This document shows, one piece after another, positions 21,411 to 32,049 of a stretch of 64,000 bases of DNA. Within the stretch, counting starts at the first letter, position 1; each line of letters begins with the position of its first letter. The stretch is taken from positions 107,250,896 through 107,314,895 of the forward strand of contig NC_071392.1 in assembly GCF_022682495.2 (NCBI RefSeq). Direction: 5' to 3'. Source of the stretch: Desmodus rotundus. Its lineage: Eukaryota > Chordata > Mammalia > Chiroptera > Phyllostomidae. The position numbers and the translations under genes were made by a program. The notes below the pieces were generated by a model, which was not told where the DNA came from, did no database searches, and worked only from the letters and a program-made list of their open reading frames with translations.

Positions 21411-21576
21411 CTGTATTTTGTCGTGCATAATGTGCACTATTTCTGCCCAAATGGGGGGGGGTGCGCATTATACATGGGCATAATGATTACATACCATGGA
21501 TATAATGATGGGTATAATAATCCCATGTATAACGTGTGCAAAAACCTGGGTGCGCATTATACACGGCAAAATACGG
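21411..21576. mobile_element. Short inverted-repeat element (mariner-like MITE candidate)
   Basis: The left end CTGTATTTTGTCGTGCATAA (21411 on) and the reverse complement of the right end, CCGTATTTTGCCGTGTATAA, match over 27 bp with four differences, all C/T transitions. TA precedes the left end; CA follows the right. The GCGCATTATAC words and TIR-only structure fit small Tc1/mariner-derived elements. There is no transposase. Confidence 0.7.
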
Positions 21577-21794
21577 CAATCAGCAGGGCAATGCCGACAA
21601 CTTACTGCATGGAAGGGCTGGTCCTGGGCAACTACAGGTCCCCAGGCTTCCCTGAGTACACCAGACAGGAAGAGGAAATCCAGGTAACTCATCTCCACTT
21701 CTAAGACTGAGGCTGTTGAGACCCCACTGTCCTACTCAGGATGTACCCAGAACAAAATACATAAGAAACGATGATGTCAGTGATCCTGGCTAGA

Positions 21795-21880
21795 ACAGTG
21801 GAGTGTATCAACCAGGGTCCCAACAGGAAATGAATCACCCCAGACAATTCAGATGAAGGAACCTTAATAGACTACTGACA
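21795..21880. mobile_element. Possible LTR-type repeat start
   Basis: AACCAGGGTCCCAACAGGAA, then AGGAACCTTAATAGACTACT resembles the head of a common LTR-like repeat whose other end may lie at 22460-22870. L1 and MER5 fragments lie between. Confidence 0.3.
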
Positions 21881-21884
21881 TCAG

Positions 21885-21950
21885 TACTTCATTCATTTTT
21901 ATGGCTGAATAATATTCTACTGTATGGATATACCACAATCCCCTTAATTC
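21885..21950 (-). mobile_element. L1 fragment, antisense
   Basis: TTTTATGGCTGAATAATATT and GTATGGATATACCACA are the reverse of the L1 3' block that reads tggtatatccatac and aatattattcagccat. Confidence 0.65.
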
Positions 21951-21961
21951 TTTGCTTTGTA

Positions 21962-22122
21962 AGCAGGTGGTTCTCAAAATGTGGTCTCCGGACCAGCAGC
22001 TGCAGCAATCCTGGGAACTTGGAAATGCAAGTTCTCAGGCCCATCCGCCCTATCAGGGAAGCCCAGCAAGCTGGTTTTTAACTAGGCCTCTGGGTGATTC
22101 TGATATTCCTGAAGTATAAGGC
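21962..22122 (-). mobile_element. MER5A-like hAT element, antisense
   Basis: GGTTCTCAAAATGTGGTCTC, GACCAGCAGCTGCAGCA, CTCAGGCCCATCC and CTGGGTGATTCTGATA follow the MER5A consensus in reverse. It is a fossil non-autonomous hAT-Charlie element. Confidence 0.75.
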
Positions 22123-22124
22123 AT

Positions 22125-22450
22125 AGATGAACCTGAAAACATTATATTAAAAGAAAGACACCAGGTACTAAAGGACACATATTGTGTAATTCCTTTCATA
22201 TGAACTCTCCAGAAAAGGAAAATCCGTAGCGACAGAAAGCACATTAGTGGTTACCAGGAGATGGGGAAAGGCTAAACGGGGAGTGATTTCCTAACAGGTA
22301 CAGAGTGTTCTGGGGCGATGAAAACGTTTAGGAACTGGGAAGAGGTGAGGTTTTCCCAACCCCGTGAGTGCACTAAGTGCCAGGAACGGTGTACTTTAGA
22401 GTGGTTCATTGTACCTTGTATAGATTTTGCTTCAATTAAAAAAAAAAGTT
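22125..22450 (+). mobile_element. Old L1 3' end
   Basis: AACATTATATTAAAAGAAAG, ACATATTGTGTAATTCC, CTTTCATATGAACTCTCCAG, GTGGTTACCAGGAGATGG and GCTTCAATTAAAAAAAAAA are successive L1M 3' end blocks with a preserved A tail. Confidence 0.8.
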
Positions 22451-22459
22451 TAGGAGGAG

Positions 22460-24470
22460 AAAAAAGGCTGGAAAAACACCCAGGAATGAGCAATAAGAGC
22501 AACTGTTGCTGCCCTGGGCCTGAAGAACAAGGGGAGGGTACAGGTGCAGGAACACTCGAGCCCAGAAAGAAATGGAACCATGGAGGCGGGAAGACCTAGC
22601 CAGCAGCAGACGTGGAAGGACACAGCTCAGGCCAGAACATGGCACTCACGCAGGGAGGGAAGGAATAGGGAACAAAGCCCTGAGTCTGTCCCTCCCTCCC
22701 TCTGATCTCCTCTCATTGGCCAAACCCAAGCAGGAGCCACAGGGTACGGGAGCCAGGTAGTGCCATCCACAGACGTCCACCTGCCATGGCACAAAGCAGG
22801 ATGGAAATGTGTGCAAAATGGATCAGGGAGGAGGGGAGCCCCACTGGGAATAATCAGGACACCCGGCCTGGCTGCTAGGGCTGGGAGAGTCTGACCGAAT
22901 TTTAGCCAATTTCCTTCAAAGGCTGAACAAATCCCCCCTTCAAAGTATGTGAAGGAAGACATGTGATATTAGACATTTCACATGCATCATCTCATGTAAT
23001 CCTCCCACCGCCCCACCCTCATCTCCTTTCTGTCATGCTACAAACACATGGTCTTGCCGATTATTTCTATAGTAAGTGAAATGTACTTTTTCCTGCATGC
23101 GACTAACAAAAACTCCCTTGAAGAGCCGCAGTGGTGGTGTCAGAACAAACCGATTTAGTTATAAATTACACTGAGATCACTGACGCGTTTGCTTCGGACT
23201 ATGGCTGAAGAATCACATGACTGCAGCTCTCGGGCCTCTGTGGGCCTCTTGAAGGTAGGAGGGGTGCAGTGTGCTTATTGCCACGTGTCATCCCATTATA
23301 AAACCAAGACAAACATTGTGACTTGATGGATTGTCTATTGCTTTAACTTCATAGGATTGTTTTTCTCGTTCTTTGGTACAGACGAGTGAATTTTCCTTAA
23401 TCTTATATACACTGAATAAACATACCTTTAGAAAACTTTGGTGCTTTTATTTGAGCTATGCATATAAGGAAACTGAAAATGGAGAGTTTACCATATAAAT
23501 GCAACTCCGAGACAAGCCTCCCCTAGCCATAATTCCCAACAGAATTCATCCCTATGCAACTTTTACATAGCAATTCTACAGCTATGGCTGTCCTGTTAGC
23601 CCCTGAAAGCTGAGACTGCCCAGCTGAACAACTCACCGTGGGTCACACCGTCAGCAACTGGCAGCACTCGAGCTCTTCTCTTTCCTTTAGGCAGCTCTGC
23701 TTCTCGGAAACAAGGCAGATGAGCTCAAACATCAGAGCAAGGCCAGCTCAGGCATGATAGGATCTGAAGCTGAGACCCTAAGAAAGGGGCTCAAGCTGCC
23801 TCTCCCTGCCCCCGTCCATCTCAGTGGGACCTCGTTGAAGGACCGCACCAAGGCAGAGCCTGCAGCTGGAGTCCAGTGGATAGAACACGTGCATGAAATG
23901 CAAGAAACCAGAGGGAAACCGAGGGTTGCCTCCTATCTGCAGAGTCCAGGGTGCTCCTAACTAGCTTTAAAATGTGGCAACCCCTCCCCTGCGGCAACCT
24001 CCCTGTACTTGAAATTCTGGCATTCGTGGCTCGACTTCTTCCTCTATGCCTCTCCTACAGCTGTGAGAAGTTTGAGTCAAGTTTACATGAGAATTGGTAG
24101 TTATTTTTGAGTCTTGACTCAGATAGGGTGACAAAGGCAGCCCAAATCGTAAAATCAGAAAGGGATTAAGCATTGATTGGGATGGAGGATTGAGCACTAA
24201 TAGAAAATGTCTCTGAATATGGTTATGATCTTCAACGGAGAAAAATGAATGCACACATACTCCATTGAAACTACAGGACAATTCCGAAAATTTCCAGTGA
24301 GCCATAGGAAGTGTAAGTCAATATAGAGTGCCCTTTGTGGCTATTTTACTAATTAAAGATTGAAAAATGTTGTAGACATCATTTTTACTCAGGATGCTAT
24401 TATCGCTTTAATTTCGCGAAGGTAAAATGTATTAAATGTATTCATAGAGGCTTACATAAGTAAGCGACTG
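22460..24470. other. Mostly unique sequence
   Basis: The first part (22460-22870) includes CTCATTGGCCAAACCCAAGC and may belong to an LTR-type repeat. The rest shows no gene or repeat that I recognise. The 112-codon minus frame at 23967-24305 is not supported by any motif. Confidence 0.35.
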
Positions 24471-24479
24471 CTAGACTCT

Positions 24480-24890
24480 TACTTGGGCATTTGGCCACCA
24501 AAATAAATATCACAGTTCCTAGCCTCCTTGATAGCTAAATGTAGTCATACGGTTAAGAAAGTTAAATTCTGGGCAATAGGGTGTGAAAAGAAGTGATGTG
24601 TACACCTCCAGTTCCTGTCCTTAGAAGGAAGAGCCAAGCTGTGCTCCTTCCTTTCTCTTCTCACAGCAGATGTTGGGGGAGTGGGGGTGGCTGTCAGATC
24701 ACACGGACAGAGGTGACATCCCAGGCACGCAGGAGCAGCAAGCATGGAAGCAGCCAAAGTCCCTGAGTGCCAGCAAAGGACAGAGCAGGCACACCATCTT
24801 AGACTTTTATGTGGGAGAGAAATAGGCTTCATCTTTATCAAGTCACCTCTTACTTAGAGCAGCCGAAACTCTATCCCAACTAATACAATT
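24480..24890 (+). mobile_element. LTR-like repeat, family B
   Basis: CAGTTCCTAGCCTCCTTGAT, AGAAGTGATGTGTACACCTC, GGCACACCATCTTAGACTTT and GAGAGAAATAGGCTTCATCT, ending in AACTAATACAA, follow the family B block order. The AATAAA of related copies is mutated to AAATAGG. Confidence 0.6.
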
Positions 24891-25139
24891 TCAAATACAT
24901 TTTCATCTAGCTTTTGACTCCACAGCCCCGCCACTATGGGGAGCAGAGAATGTCCTTTCTACCCCATTCACCTCTCCCGATAGAATACCGGTGAGTACCC
25001 AGGTGAGGTTAGCCCTGGCTTTCGATCAGTGAAGCTAAATATTATAAAAATGCCTGTAGAACTATATGCCAAAGACCTCTATTATTACCGTATTGCTATG
25101 TCAAAATTGAGAGGCACGTAAGATTTCTCCAGAGAGCCC

Positions 25140-25560
25140 ATCCATAATGCATTGCAGAGCTGTGCAGGTGTTTCATGAAATGCATTTTATTCGAGCTAGG
25201 ATGTACAACACTAACATTATTGAAGGAAATTGAGGGTCTGTTTGTCTCCTTTTAATATGTTCATTATTCATTTTATAGTCCTTTAACAAAAAAGTAAAGC
25301 CATATACGCATTCAATTTAATTTAAAATTTTACTTTACCTGCTATTCATCTTGGGTGTCCAATGAAGAAGAAATATTCCCTTATTATTCTTATATTAGTT
25401 TCTGACAGTTCAATTTCTCTGACGGCTACGCCTCAGACAACCTCCACTGAAAAAGCATAGAGGTAATTGCTTTGATCAAAATTTCATGCCAAATACTTTA
25501 GATTCCATGTAGATTGCAGCATCTGAACAGAGCCATGTAGAATTCTGATTCCACGAGCCC
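25140..25560. other. Unique AT-rich block, candidate conserved non-coding element
   Basis: No repeat signature. It contains TAATTG (25464-25469) directly followed by CTTTGATCA (25470-25478), a consensus TCF/LEF site next to a homeodomain core, in otherwise repeat-free AT-rich DNA. This is a motif observation only. Confidence 0.3.
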
Positions 25561-25584
25561 ATGGAGCCAAGCTTGAGAAAAGTT

Positions 25585-25705
25585 TCTCCATCTATAATAT
25601 GTCTGCACATTGGGAATCACCTGGGAGCTTTAAAATCTACGGATGCCCAGGTCCCACCCCAGAGCTTCCAATGTACCTGATCAGGGATGCTGGGCCTGGA
25701 ATGGG
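25585..25705 (+). mobile_element. MER5A-like hAT fragment
   Basis: TTGGGAATCACCTGGGAGCT, TTTAAAATCTACGGATG and CCCAGGTCCCACCCCAGAGC match the left half of MER5A. Confidence 0.7.
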
Positions 25706-25813
25706 GGCCACTGACCTAGTGGCTTGATGGGGAGTGGTGAAAGGGCTGCAGGACCTAGACACGGGATCCCTGATTCGAACCGTTGACTCTGACACATAGT
25801 TATTTTTCTATTT

Positions 25814-25826
25814 TGTTGTTGTTGTT
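25814..25826. repeat. Short (TTG)n tract
   Basis: Four TTG units within a T-rich stretch. Confidence 0.7.
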
Positions 25827-26164
25827 ATTGTTTGCAGTTTTATTGAGAGGGGTTGGGAAAGCTTGATCAAGTCATGAAAGAAATAGCAATAATGAGGACA
25901 ATTTCTTCCCCTTCAGAGACAAAATCCTGGGCTTAGTGGCACATGGATCCATCCGAAGGACGGAAATCTTCACCTTTATATTCCCTGGACTCAGTAAGGG
26001 GAGAAGTCAGAAGGAAGTTAGTGGTACTCATGGTCCACTGACTCTATGCCCCGGCCCACAGCTAGTCAGAGCTCCTTGTGGCAAGGAGGTGTTCAGAACT
26101 GTAGGTCGACCTCTACAGAGAGGCCCAAGGGGAGAATGGCTCTGGCTCAGAAGATGTCCAACAA

Positions 26165-26330
26165 TCTGTTACACCACAACTTCTCAAACTTTAAAGTGCA
26201 TATAAATCAAACAGGAGCTTATTACAACGCAATTTCTGACTCAGTGGGGCTGGGTGGAGCTCAGGATTTTGCTATTTTAACAAGCTCCCCAGTGATGCCC
26301 ATGCTACTAGTTCAAAAGCCATGTTTTTGA
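26165..26330 (+). mobile_element. MER5A-like hAT element
   Basis: CAACTTCTCAAACTTTAAAG, TAAATCAAACAGGAGCTT, TCTGACTCAGTGGGGCTGGG, TTAACAAGCTCCCCAGTGAT and GATGCCCATGCTACTAG follow MER5A nearly end to end. Confidence 0.8.
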
Positions 26331-26339
26331 GGGGCAAGA

Positions 26340-27685
26340 TATTAGACCCTCCTTGTTTCTTTTATTCTACTCAAAGAAGAAAAGACTCACCTGTGGAAGT
26401 GCTGGGAAGAGAAAAGGGAGGGACAGATTTAAAGAGAAACAGGAGCTGTCTGGGGTCCTGGTGTTTGCTCTGGGCCCCATAATTTTATTAACCATGATAG
26501 TGAAGGCATCCCCTCCCTTCACACCCCAAACCATGAAATCTTAAATATTTGGTTGAAAAGGCAAAATGCACTAAGATGAGTCAACTTCAATATCTTTGTT
26601 AGGATATTGTACTATAGTTTTACAGAATGAGACCTCTGTATTATTCTTAAACTTTATCTCTCTCTATTATTTCTTAAACTGAATGTAAATCTACAATTGT
26701 CTCAAAGTTAAAAGTTTAAATTTAAAAATCTACAATAAAAAAGTAAATGATTCTAATGAGACAGTCACCAATCCCTTGGTAAGTCACAGTTTCCAATTCT
26801 GTACTCTCAACAAAATAGAAAGAGCACTTAGTAGAGTTGTGATTAGATTATTAAAAATAGTTTTTGGTGATTTAAAAACACTAGGAATAAAAAGTGATTT
26901 AGAGTTACACTTAAGTAAAAATCAACCTTACGCATAACAGAGGAAAGAAATAGTTTTTTTTTTTAATATTTAGACTTAAAAACATGTCAATCTCATTTTA
27001 CAATCAGAAACACAAAAGTCTGGTATATAACCATAATAAATATGTTTGTTTCTGAATTTCATAACATGGTCTCTGAAAGAAAGAGCTGAGGAGAAAGGAA
27101 AAGGTCAGAAAGGGAGAACTGAAGAAAGTGGAGGAGGACGTGATATGACAAAGACCCACAGAAACAGAAAGAAATGAATGAGTGAGGCCTAGGGTCTCTG
27201 AGGTGAGGTCTGACTGCCCTTTGAAACTTTGGTTCGTAGAAGTGAAATGATAGTTTCAGAGGCTTTTAACACTGAAAGGCCTCTCAGCCAGTGGTAAAAG
27301 CTTAACAACCTGTCTGGGGAACAGGTGAGTGGGAAGGCCCTGATTCGAGGCATTTGCCAGTTTCTGTGGTGTAAATACTCACCCTGAGGCCAAGTTCAGG
27401 CTAATAACATGATACCTGAACACAGAGTTAAGAAGACACCATCAGTTCTCATTGAGTCAGTACAAACCACTTCCAGGACACCATCGCCCTCAGAAATCAT
27501 TGTCTCCAACCTCATTGAGATGATACAATTAAAGCCAAAGAGGAAAGGTATGTTGTTCACATTTGCAGAGCCTGCAAGTGGCAGAGCTGAAATCAAAACC
27601 CAGGAAATAAAAACTTGAAGTCCTAAGGCTAAGGTTTTTCCAGCAATTCACCCCTTTTGTCCTCATCAATAACCTTGATTTAAAA
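26340..27685. other. Mostly unique, AT-rich sequence
   Basis: No gene recognised. A MIR-like antisense remnant (GCAAGTGGCAGAGCTGAAAT, 27571 on) is the only suggestive repeat. Two complementary short frames at 27396-27618 are open on both strands. Confidence 0.35.
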
Positions 27686-27689
27686 GTAC

Positions 27690-28010
27690 ATTTCATATTT
27701 CCAGACTCCCTTGCAGCTAGGGGGTGGTCATGTAGACTCTGGTTCAGGCAGTAAGATAGAAACAGATTATTATTTTTCTAATCAAAAGGAATTTATTTAG
27801 CTTGCACACAGCTTTAGCTTTTCACCATCTTTTTGACATCTTGCAACCCAGAGGATAAAAATTTCATAACAAAGATGGTGGACAAAGCAGTTAGATTGGT
27901 GGTTGGAATCCTGGTATCCTCTTCTAACAGCTGCACCGGCTTATTATTATGTGAAAGAAAGCAACTCTGGCCTGATTAAACCACTATAGTCAGACTGCTG
28001 CTACATGTAA
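27690..28010 (+). mobile_element. LTR-like repeat, family B, diverged
   Basis: TTTCCAGACTCCCTTGCAGC, AGGGGGTGGTCATGTAGACT is the family B head. Its later part is diverged and its end is unclear. Confidence 0.45.
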
Positions 28011-28599
28011 CCAACTGCAATCCCAGCTGCCACACAACCCGTAAGTGGTCAGGTGGACAACAACTTAGAAACATCTGAGTTTTACTGTTGAAACAAAGAT
28101 TTGTTTCCCCATAGAATGCTATAGTTTTGTATGTGTGTAAGGAAGTGATTTACATTTTAGCAGCTCACGCTGGGATTTGAGAAGCATCAGTTCCTTCGGC
28201 AGTTGGCAGCTGTCTGATTGCCTTACATTCACTTTTTGAGAGACTGGAACCACTATATTTAGTTGGAATCAGTGTTATTCTGTATCTTTTGCAAAAATAA
28301 TAAAAGAATCAGATTCCAGTCTGGAGAATCCAATCTCAAGAATCCAAGAACTATCCAAGCTGATTCTATTACAAACACAAATTAATACCTGTTTTGAGTA
28401 AAATTGGCCAGATATTTTAGAGTGTCTTAGACAAGGTGTATCTTTCAGGTTACTTCCTCAAAGCTCCTAGGATCTAGGGCATAAATTTGAAATATATACC
28501 ATTGCAAATGACATATGTAATTTAACCGTTCATTTTCTGAAGCTCCCACAGGCTTTTTCCCTTTAAAGAAATAAACTTTAGACAATTGTATTCAAACAA

Positions 28600-28665
28600 A
28601 AATTTTTTAAATGATTAAAAAATAAAATAAATAAAAATTAAAAAAGAAATAAACTTTATTAAAAT
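28600..28665. repeat. AT-rich low-complexity run
   Basis: An A-rich stretch made of AAATAAA-like units, possibly a decayed retroelement tail. Confidence 0.7.
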
Positions 28666-28789
28666 GGCAGCCTAAAATAATAAAGATATTGTATAACAAT
28701 TAAAGTGAAAAAACAAATACATATTTAAAGCAAGAGTTTTAAACTAGGCATTTAGCCTCTGCTTTTTGAAATATAAAATAGTACACTTA

Positions 28790-29160
28790 AAATGGCACAA
28801 TCTTTCTTAAGAGCTATTTGGAAACAAATATCAAAAGTTTTGCCTACCCACTGCCCTCAGCAATTCTGTTTTTAGGACTTTATCATGAACAAGCACAGTC
28901 ACGAGAAAGAAAACTTAGAAAACAACCTAAATGTCCAACAATAGGGGATTAATTAAATTGTAGTACACCCATATGAAGGGGCCTTAAAAATGGGCTTGTA
29001 GATGATTGCTTAACAATATGGGAAATATCCATAACTGAAAAGGCAAAAAAAATGTGAACCCATTGGATAAATGCGTTATGAAAGGACATATGCAAAAATG
29101 ACTTTTTAGATATAATTATTTTCTTTGTGTTTATTTTAAATTAATATGACTTTTAAAAGA
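28790..29160 (+). mobile_element. Old L1/HAL1 3' end fragment
   Basis: AAAACAACCTAAATGTCCAA, CAATAGGGGATTAATTAAAT and TGTAGTACACCCATATGAAG are typical of old L1 or HAL1 3' parts in sense orientation. Confidence 0.6.
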
Positions 29161-29164
29161 AGGA

Positions 29165-30300
29165 GCTATTTTTTTTAATAGCTGTTGCTAGTGCCGCCAC
29201 CTCTTGGTACTGAGAAAATCTTCTGTAATGGCCTTTCAGATCTCATCAGAGAGACCGGTGGGAAGAAAGCTCAGGAAATGAGAGGATGGCGAGTTGCTGG
29301 GAGGGACAGCAGACACGTAGGAGGTCAGAGAAGGATGATGGGGACAGGGGAAATCAAATTTAACAGGTCTGAGGACGAAGTCCAGAATGGACAGGCTCAG
29401 CTTCAAAGCTTCGTGGATAAGACATACTGTTCCCCCAAGCCAGGCTACATTCAGAGAAATTACATCAACTGCATTTTAAGAAGGACCCAAACAAACTGGA
29501 GTATGTCCTTAAAAAGGAGGTGGGACGGCCAGGACCCAGAGACAGCTCGAAGAGGTGGAGTGAAAGAGACAGCTGAAGGAAGAGGAAGTGTTTAACACAG
29601 AGAGGAGGTGACAAGTGGGGGTAAAGTAGGGGACATAGGAGTTCCCCTCAAACACAGGAAGGGCTGTCATTCAGAAGACATTTTATCCAGAGTGCAGAAC
29701 GAGAGCTAACGGTTGGAATTTTCAGGTAGGGAGACCAATTTTAGTTGAAAATAAGGTGGATTTTTTTTTAAATAAAACTACCCAACAATAGGACAGGGTG
29801 CCTTATAATGAGTTCTTCATCACTGAAGACACTTAAGCAAAGAATGAGTAACCATTACAGTATTTCATTAGGAATTCCTGGATTCTGTGGGAAATTAAAC
29901 TAGAAAACCTGTTTTTTCCCAGCTTAAAAATGTTTTAACTCTAGGGTCAGCAGCCCCATGGAGGACGACAGCAAGTCCCTACTCACCTTTTCTTGCCAAA
30001 AACTCCCTAGTTCCTTTGGCTTCATCTTCTTTTTGATATTAAAATACCATTTGAGATTAAAAACTATACTTTCAACTGTTGTCAGTTATGATGACCTCCA
30101 TGTGAGTAAGTCTATATGGTCTTTTCCCCAAAATAGGCTGCCATGTTGGCTGACCAGAGGGGTAATATGGATAAACACAGCCACATCTGGGAGTCACTAA
30201 GGAGGAGTTAAAAAAGGATGTTTCAAGGACCAAGTTCACAGTCTTGTAAGTCAACACCCCAACTCAGGTCTTGAAACTCCTTTTTAATTTCCACCCCATG
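29165..30300. other. Unique sequence with a 136-codon frame
   Basis: The plus frame at 29185-29595 is one of the longer open frames in the window but has no domain, signal peptide or match I recognise. A CTCF-like word on the minus strand (29194-29207) has two differences from the 14-bp core consensus. Confidence 0.35.
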
Positions 30301-30329
30301 GTCCAGTGCATGTGCCAATTACTCTCGCT

Positions 30330-30790
30330 GTTTCTTTAGTCCGAGGGTGGCTAATGAGCACCAGACGAGGCTCCCTTCAACTGCACATGAGAGTGCCCAC
30401 TCCACAATTGCCAGCCAGCTGTGCCGTTGAAATTAACTTGCTCAGCTGGCCCTCCAAATAAAGCCATTTAAAGAGCGCAATGTACCATAGAAAGCAATTT
30501 GTTTCCTTAAGATTTAGTACCCCACGTGAAGACTGATTTTGATTTGAAAGACAGAAGCTACTGCAAGGTGAATAATTTTAAGTTTAACATATTCCTCCTC
30601 TCAGGAGCCAAGTGCATTAAAATTAGGTGCAAAGTGCTTCTAATTTGTCAATCACTCCTTGGATAATTCTGTTGTTGCATTGTCAGGAAAATTGCCCAAG
30701 AGACCTGGTTTTAGGTTCCTTTTATCTCCACTATTCTTTTCACTTGATCACAGCTGCAGTATGCAAATGTGGCTGTACTGGCTTGGGAGG
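30330..30790. other. Unique block, candidate conserved non-coding element
   Basis: Repeat-free and rich in developmental transcription-factor words: CACGTG (30523-30528), TGTCAATCA (30646-30654, a PBX/MEIS-type site) and ATGCAAAT (30761-30768, a POU octamer). No reading frame of note. The regulatory role is inference. Confidence 0.35.
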
Positions 30791-31285
30791 GATCTGAGAT
30801 GAAGGCAGCCTCAAACCTACGTTACATTTGTTAGGAGGTCAGAGGTGTGACAGGCCTCCTAAGTTTTGTCACACCGCAGGTTGTAGGACAGGACACTCAA
30901 TGGAACGGCTACCACACAAGGCGTTCCTCCTCCATCCAGGGATCGCACTGGAAAGCACTCACCAGGAGTCTGTTCCATATCAGACCCTGTGCTGGGCCCC
31001 CGGGCACACAGATGACTGAGGACAGATCCTGCCCTTTAAGAATTCAACATCAGAGACACGAGACAATCACAATTACTCCAACAAGATAGGTGCTTTGTTG
31101 GATGTAAGAACAGGACACTCTGAGACCAATGGGGAGGGAACCTCTCTCCCAGCCTGAGAGGGTCAGGCAAGGCCTCGGGGAGGGTGAGGAGGGGGGATGA
31201 TCTTGAAGGAACAGCAGTGAGCCAGACTACCCAGTTGGCGTAGGACGCTTCCAGAGGAAGCACATGTATAAAGAGCATGTGGAGT
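30791..31285. other. Unique sequence
   Basis: No gene or clear repeat. 31100-31250 has a purine-rich stretch resembling antisense L2 but is too diverged to call. Confidence 0.3.
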
Positions 31286-31289
31286 CACG

Positions 31290-31510
31290 CCTGGCATTTG
31301 TTGGCTACTTCTGGCATTCCACTCACTATGTTGGGCACTTCACAAGTATTATCTCAGTCAAAACTCACAATGACACCATTCTCTATTACCAGGTAGGCAC
31401 TATCATTACTCCTATTGCACAGATGAGGAAACTGAGGCATTGAAAGGTTAAAGAATATGCCCAAGGTAACCCAGCTTCTAAGTGGAAAAGTTAGTATTCA
31501 AACCCAGTAA
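31290..31510 (-). repeat. MIR SINE, antisense
   Basis: CACTATGTTGGGCACTTCAC, GGTAGGCACTATCATTACTC, CAGATGAGGAAACTGAGGCA and AAGGTAACCCAGCTTCTAAG are the MIR core in reverse, well preserved. Confidence 0.85.
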
Positions 31511-31639
31511 GTCCATTACAAAGTCTGTGCAAATGTGTTGCTTTCCAAAGCCCTGGGTTGTGGGTGGGACTCACAGCTGGAGAGGAGGGAAGGTCAAAGC
31601 AGAGGCAGACCTATAGGTGGTATCGGAGAGTCATGTGTG

Positions 31640-31695
31640 TAGAGCTCCCAGCATAGGACTCAACATGTAATACGTGCTCAATAAATTTTAGCAAA
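31640..31695 (+). repeat. MIR/L2 3' tail
   Basis: GCATAGGACTCAACATGTAA, then TACGTGCTCAATAAATTTTA is the shared 3' tail of MIR and L2. Confidence 0.6.
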
Positions 31696-31975
31696 GATGT
31701 GGAGGAGGAGTGCTTGTGGGAAAGTGGAGGGAGATAGAGCCAGATACATCAGCAACTTGCAGTGGGTCTCATGAGTCTGGCAATGTCTGAACATCACCCT
31801 GAAGGTAGTACGGATTCATTCTTGGTGAGGAAGCAACCTGCTTAAAGTTTGAGCATAGAAAGGTGACCACAGGGAAGGTAGATTTGCAAGAAAAAGAGTA
31901 GAAGCAGGATCTTGGAGGTGGGGCATGTGCCCCCGGGGGAGAAACACTAGAACAAAGAGGGCAGGAGATGGTTTT

Positions 31976-31997
31976 CTTTTTTTTTCTTTTTTTTTTA
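31976..31997 (-). repeat. T-rich run, probable antisense retroelement tail
   Basis: Long T runs followed by TTATTATTATTCATTTACAG and CCCCATCCCTCCAG. This may be the 3' tip of an antisense bat L1, but it is too short to call. Confidence 0.5.
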
Positions 31998-32049
31998 AAT
32001 TTTTATTATTATTCATTTACAGTTGTATGACTTTTCTCCCCATCCCTCC

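Noticed and set aside
29194..29207. Minus-strand CCAAGAGGTGGCGG as a CTCF site
   Set aside because: Two of 14 core positions differ from the consensus at bases normally S and Y, so it is not listed as a site.
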